Origin: an uncultured Polycyclovorans sp.
GTDB taxonomy: Bacteria; Pseudomonadota; Gammaproteobacteria; Nevskiales; Nevskiaceae
Assembly (NCBI GenBank): GCA_936928855.1
Contig: CAKZHZ010000069.1
Location: forward strand, 12,348 to 76,347
Length of the DNA: 64,000 nt
Direction of reading: 5' to 3'
This document shows, in pieces, positions 61,107-64,000 of the stretch; position 1 is the first letter of the stretch, and each line of letters starts with the position of its first letter. A program made the position numbers and the translations under genes. Below the pieces are notes generated by a model that saw only the letters and a list, made by a program, of their open reading frames with translations, did not search any database and was not told the origin of the DNA.

Positions 61107-63301
61107 CTCTGCTGCCGCTGTTCGTCACCTGCCCGCGCGGCGTCGAGCCCCTGCTGAAAGCCGAGCTGGAACGCCTCGGCGCGCAGGACTGCGGCGAGCG
61201 CCCGGGCGGTGTCTCCTCCCAGGCCAGCCGCGAGACGGCCTACCGCATCTGCCTGTGGTCGCGCCTCGCCAGCCGCGTGCTGATGCCGCTGAGCCGCTTC
61301 GAACTGAAGGATGCCGACAGCCTCTACGCCGGCGCCCAGGCGGTGGACTGGCCCGACCTGTTCGCAGTACAGCGGCGCTTCGCCATCGAAGTGGCAGGCC
61401 GTTCGGCGGCCGTCACCCATACCCACTACGCCGGCCTCAAGGTGAAGGACGCCATCGCCGACCGCTTCCGCGCGGCCTGCGGCGAACGGCCCAACGTCGA
61501 CACCGAGACCCCCGACATCCGCGTCCATCTGCATCTGGACCGCGACCACGCCACCCTGTCGCTGGACCTGGGCGGCGACGCCCTGCACCGCCGCGGCTAT
61601 CGCACCCGGGCGATGGAAGCGCCGCTCAAGGAAACCCTGGCTGCCGCCCTGCTGCTGCGCATGGACTGGCCCGCCCGGGCCGCCGAAGGCCTGCCTTTCT
61701 GGGACCCCATGTGCGGCTCCGGCACCCTGGTCATCGAGGCCGCCCTGATGGCGGCGGACATCGCGCCCAACGGCCAGCGCACCCGCTTCGGCTTCGAGGC
61801 CTGGGAGGATCACATCCCCGCCGTGCTGACCCGCCTGCGCGAGGAGGCCATCGACCGCGGCCGCGAGGGCCGCAAGCAGCTGCCGCGCCTGATCGGCTCC
61901 GATACCGATGGTCGCGCCCTGCGGGTGGCCCGCGACAACGCTCAGCGCGCCGGCTTCGGCGAGGCCATCGAATGGCGCCAGGCCGACGCCCTGGCGGTGC
62001 TGCCCGACGACCTGCCGCCCGGTGTCCTGCTGACCAACCCGCCCTACGGCGAGCGCCTGTCCAGCGAATCCGACATCATCAAGCTCTACTCGCTACTGGG
62101 CGCCCACTGGGCGCGCGCCTTCGGCGGCTGGCAGGCGGGCCTGTTCACCGGGCGTCCGGATCTGGCGCCGCGACTCGGCCTGCGCGCCCATGCCATTCAT
62201 GCGCTCTATAACGGCGCGCTGCCGGCCAAGCTGCTGCAGTTCCACATTCCGCACACCCAGAGTGCCGGCGCCCTCAGTGGCGGCGAGGATTTCGCCAATC
62301 GCTTCGCCAAGAACCTCAAGCACCTGCGCAAGTGGGCCAAGCGCAGCGAGGTCGACCACTACCGCCTCTACGACGCCGACCTGCCCGACTACGCGCTGGC
62401 CGTGGATCTCTACGCCACCCCCGAGCCCCGGGTCCACGTGCAGGAGTACGCCGCCCCCAAGAGCATCGATCCGGTGAAGGCGGAGCGGCGGCTGCGACAG
62501 GCGCTCAGCCATATCCAGCAACAACTTGACCTGCCGGCCGACCACCTGCACTACAAGGTGCGCAAGGCGCAGAAGGGTGACAGCCAGTATCAACGGCAGG
62601 GCGAACAGGGACACTTCTTCACCATCGTCGAACACGGTGTGAAGCTGGCCATCAACCTCGACGACTACCTCGACACCGGCGTGTTTCTCGACCACCGCCC
62701 GATGCGCCTGCGACTGCAACGCGAGGCGGCGGGCACGCGTTTCCTCAACCTGTTCTGCTACACCGGTGCCGCCACCGCCCACGCCGTGGCCGGGGGGGCA
62801 CTGCAGAGTGTGTCGGTGGACCTGTCCAACACCTATCTCGACTGGGCCGTGCGCAACCTGCAGCTCAATGGCGTGCGCATGCCGGACGCGGAGCGCCGCA
62901 GCTCCTCGGCCAACCCGCACCGCCTGTTCCGCGCCGACTGCCTGGCCTGGCTGCAGGAGCAGGCCGACAAGAGCCGCCCGCCGCAGTTCGACCTGATCTT
63001 CTGCGACCCGCCGACCTTCTCCAACTCCAAGAAGATGGACGGCACCCTGGACGTGCAGCGCGACCACGTCGGCTTTCTGCTGAACGCGCTGAAGCTGCTG
63101 GCGCCGGGCGGCACCCTGTACTTCTCCACCAACCGGCGCGGCTTCAAGCTGGACCCGGAGGCCTTCGGCGCCTGGGCGGTCACCGACATCACCCGCGAGA
63201 CCCTGGACGAGGACTTCAAGCGGCCACCCCCGGCGCACCGCGCCTGGCAGTTCCGCGATCCCCGCCCGAAGGCCGCGCCGCCATCGCCGTGGGGCCGCTG
63301 A
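61103..63301 (+). CDS. rlmL: Bifunctional 23S rRNA methyltransferase RlmKL (m2G2445 / m7G2069)
   Basis: This 732-residue fusion has an N-terminal THUMP domain (about 45-155), the RlmL Rossmann domain with WDPMCGSGTLVIEAA (about 200-214) and the catalytic LTNPPYGERL (about 310-319), and the RlmK domain with FLNLFCYTGAATAHA (about 548) and FCDPPTFSNSKKM (about 633-645). Length matches E. coli RlmL (702). It is coupled to the CDF gene upstream and to mnmC downstream by overlap. Confidence 0.96.
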   Translation: MTLLPLFVTCPRGVEPLLKAELERLGAQDCGERPGGVSSQASRETAYRICLWSRLASRVLMPLSRFELKDADSLYAGAQAVDWPDLFAVQRRFAIEVAGRSAAVTHTHYAGLKVKDAIADRFRAACGERPNVDTETPDIRVHLHLDRDHATLSLDLGGDALHRRGYRTRAMEAPLKETLAAALLLRMDWPARAAEGLPFWDPMCGSGTLVIEAALMAADIAPNGQRTRFGFEAWEDHIPAVLTRLREEAIDRGREGRKQLPRLIGSDTDGRALRVARDNAQRAGFGEAIEWRQADALAVLPDDLPPGVLLTNPPYGERLSSESDIIKLYSLLGAHWARAFGGWQAGLFTGRPDLAPRLGLRAHAIHALYNGALPAKLLQFHIPHTQSAGALSGGEDFANRFAKNLKHLRKWAKRSEVDHYRLYDADLPDYALAVDLYATPEPRVHVQEYAAPKSIDPVKAERRLRQALSHIQQQLDLPADHLHYKVRKAQKGDSQYQRQGEQGHFFTIVEHGVKLAINLDDYLDTGVFLDHRPMRLRLQREAAGTRFLNLFCYTGAATAHAVAGGALQSVSVDLSNTYLDWAVRNLQLNGVRMPDAERRSSSANPHRLFRADCLAWLQEQADKSRPPQFDLIFCDPPTFSNSKKMDGTLDVQRDHVGFLLNALKLLAPGGTLYFSTNRRGFKLDPEAFGAWAVTDITRETLDEDFKRPPPAHRAWQFRDPRPKAAPPSPWGR

Positions 63302-63978
63302 CCCCCGCCTGCCTCGACTGGCGCGACGGGCACCTGTGGTCGTCCGCCTATGGCGATGTGTACGGCTCGCGGGATGGCGCACTGGGGCAGGCCGAGCAGG
63401 TCTTCCTGCAGGGCTGCGGCCTGCCCGAACGCTGGCGGGGCCGCAGCGACTTCACGGTTCTGGAGACCGGCTTCGGCACCGGGCTGAACTTCCTGCGAAC
63501 CTGGGCCGCCTGGCGCGACGACCCGCAGCGCTGCACCCGCCTGCACTATCTCGCCGCCGAGCTGCATCCGTTCAGCGCCGACGACCTGCGGCGCCTGCAT
63601 GGCGATCACCCCCTGGCGGCGCTGGGCCTGCGGCTGGCCGATGCATGGCCCCTGCCAGTGCCCGGCTTTCATGTGCTGCCGATGGCGCCGGGGCTGCGGC
63701 TGACGCTGTTGTTCGGCGATGCCCGCGACACCCTGCCGCAGCTCGATGCCGGCATCGATGCCTTCTACCTCGACGGTTTTGCGCCGGATCGCAATCCCGC
63801 CCTGTGGGACCCCGCACTGATCCAGGCGCTGGCGGCGCGCGCGCGACCGGGCGCCGTGGCCGCCAGCTACACCGTGGCCGGCCCGGTCCGCGCCGCCCTC
63901 GGCGCTGCCGGCTTCGAGGTGGCGAAACGTCCCGGCTACGGGCGCAAGCGCGAGGCGCTGCAGGAGACGATCGAGCTC
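63289..63978 (+). CDS. mnmC: tRNA 5-methylaminomethyl-2-thiouridine methyltransferase MnmC/MnmD (truncated by assembly end)
   Basis: This is the N-terminal DUF752 methyltransferase domain, 230 genuine codons. VYGSRDGALGQAEQVFLQG, the SAM loop LETGFGTGLNFL (about 60-71), FYLDGFAPDRNPALW (about 163-177) and GYGRKREAL at the end match MnmC. Start is a GTG at 63289 inside the rlmKL 3' end. The frame stays open to 64000, but the last 22 bases are adapter. Whether the protein continues into the FAD domain of MnmC or ends as MnmD cannot be seen. Confidence 0.88.
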
Positions 63979-64000
63979 AGATCGGCAGAGCACACGTCTG
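63979..64000 (+). other. Illumina adapter sequence at the contig end (artefact)
   Basis: AGATCGGCAGAG-CACACGTCTG differs from the Illumina TruSeq adapter start (AGATCGGAAGAG-CACACGTCTG) at one of 22 positions. It is not genomic; the codons it adds to the mnmC frame (SAEHTS) are not real. Confidence 0.93.

Noticed and set aside
62093..63382. 429-codon minus-strand frame opposite rlmKL
   Set aside because: Antisense to the catalytic half of a conserved methyltransferase, no supporting features.

Overview
The window is compact, GC-rich chromosome of a free-living gammaproteobacterium. Genes are packed tightly, often with 4-base ATGA/GTGA overlaps, and no gene-free stretch exceeds 300 bases. Two blocks match the gene order I remember from Pseudomonas aeruginosa: gshB/yqgE/ruvX/pyrB/pyrC'/pilH/pilJ, and cysE/isc/ndk/rlmN/pilF/rodZ/ispG/hisS/yfgM/bamB/der with yajC-secD-secF close by. 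Type IV pilus genes, a P450, a Baeyer-Villiger-type monooxygenase, several GSTs and many lipid-acting enzymes suggest a lipid- or hydrocarbon-using lineage near Nevskiales/Salinisphaerales. That placement is inference; there is no rRNA or tRNA here to test it.

Layout. 0-3 kb: a three-gene surface-glycosylation operon (DUF2298 membrane protein, GtrA, GT2 cut by the left edge). 3-5.1 kb: groES-groEL with a CIRCE-like operator and a clear promoter. 5.2-13.1 kb: FadI-like thiolase, gshB, an ApbE/NusG-II/Gx-transporter trio, yqgE, a 239-bp MITE-like element, ruvX, pyrB and a catalytically dead pyrC'. 13.2-17.4 kb: pilH, pilJ, pckA. 17.5-28.4 kb: amidase lipoprotein, FAH-family enzyme, MFS transporter, acyltransferase, orphan GspE-type ATPase, small lipoproteins, Bax-inhibitor protein, DUF1134, LuxR regulator. 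28.4-45 kb (minus strand): a long housekeeping run covering ribosome assembly, outer-membrane assembly, translation, isoprenoids, cell shape, Fe-S assembly, cysteine synthesis and Sec translocation. 45-60 kb: patatin, lipocalin, a gene behind a near-consensus sigma-54 promoter, MAPEG, P450, acyltransferase, GST/VOC genes, an unknown lipoprotein with an alpha/beta hydrolase, and an AraC/monooxygenase/SDR unit. 60-64 kb: CDF metal exporter, rlmKL and the start of mnmC.

Most notable: (1) a near-consensus sigma-54 promoter directly before a small protein made of a degenerate receiver domain and three YRG motifs; (2) a stripped isc locus with two cysteine desulfurases, an IscU-like protein lacking its first ligand cysteine, and no iscR/hscBA/fdx; (3) a 69-bp duplication of the 3' end of rlmN that also supplies the pilF start junction; (4) the MITE-like element; (5) the last 22 bases are an Illumina adapter with one mismatch, so mnmC is truncated by the assembly.
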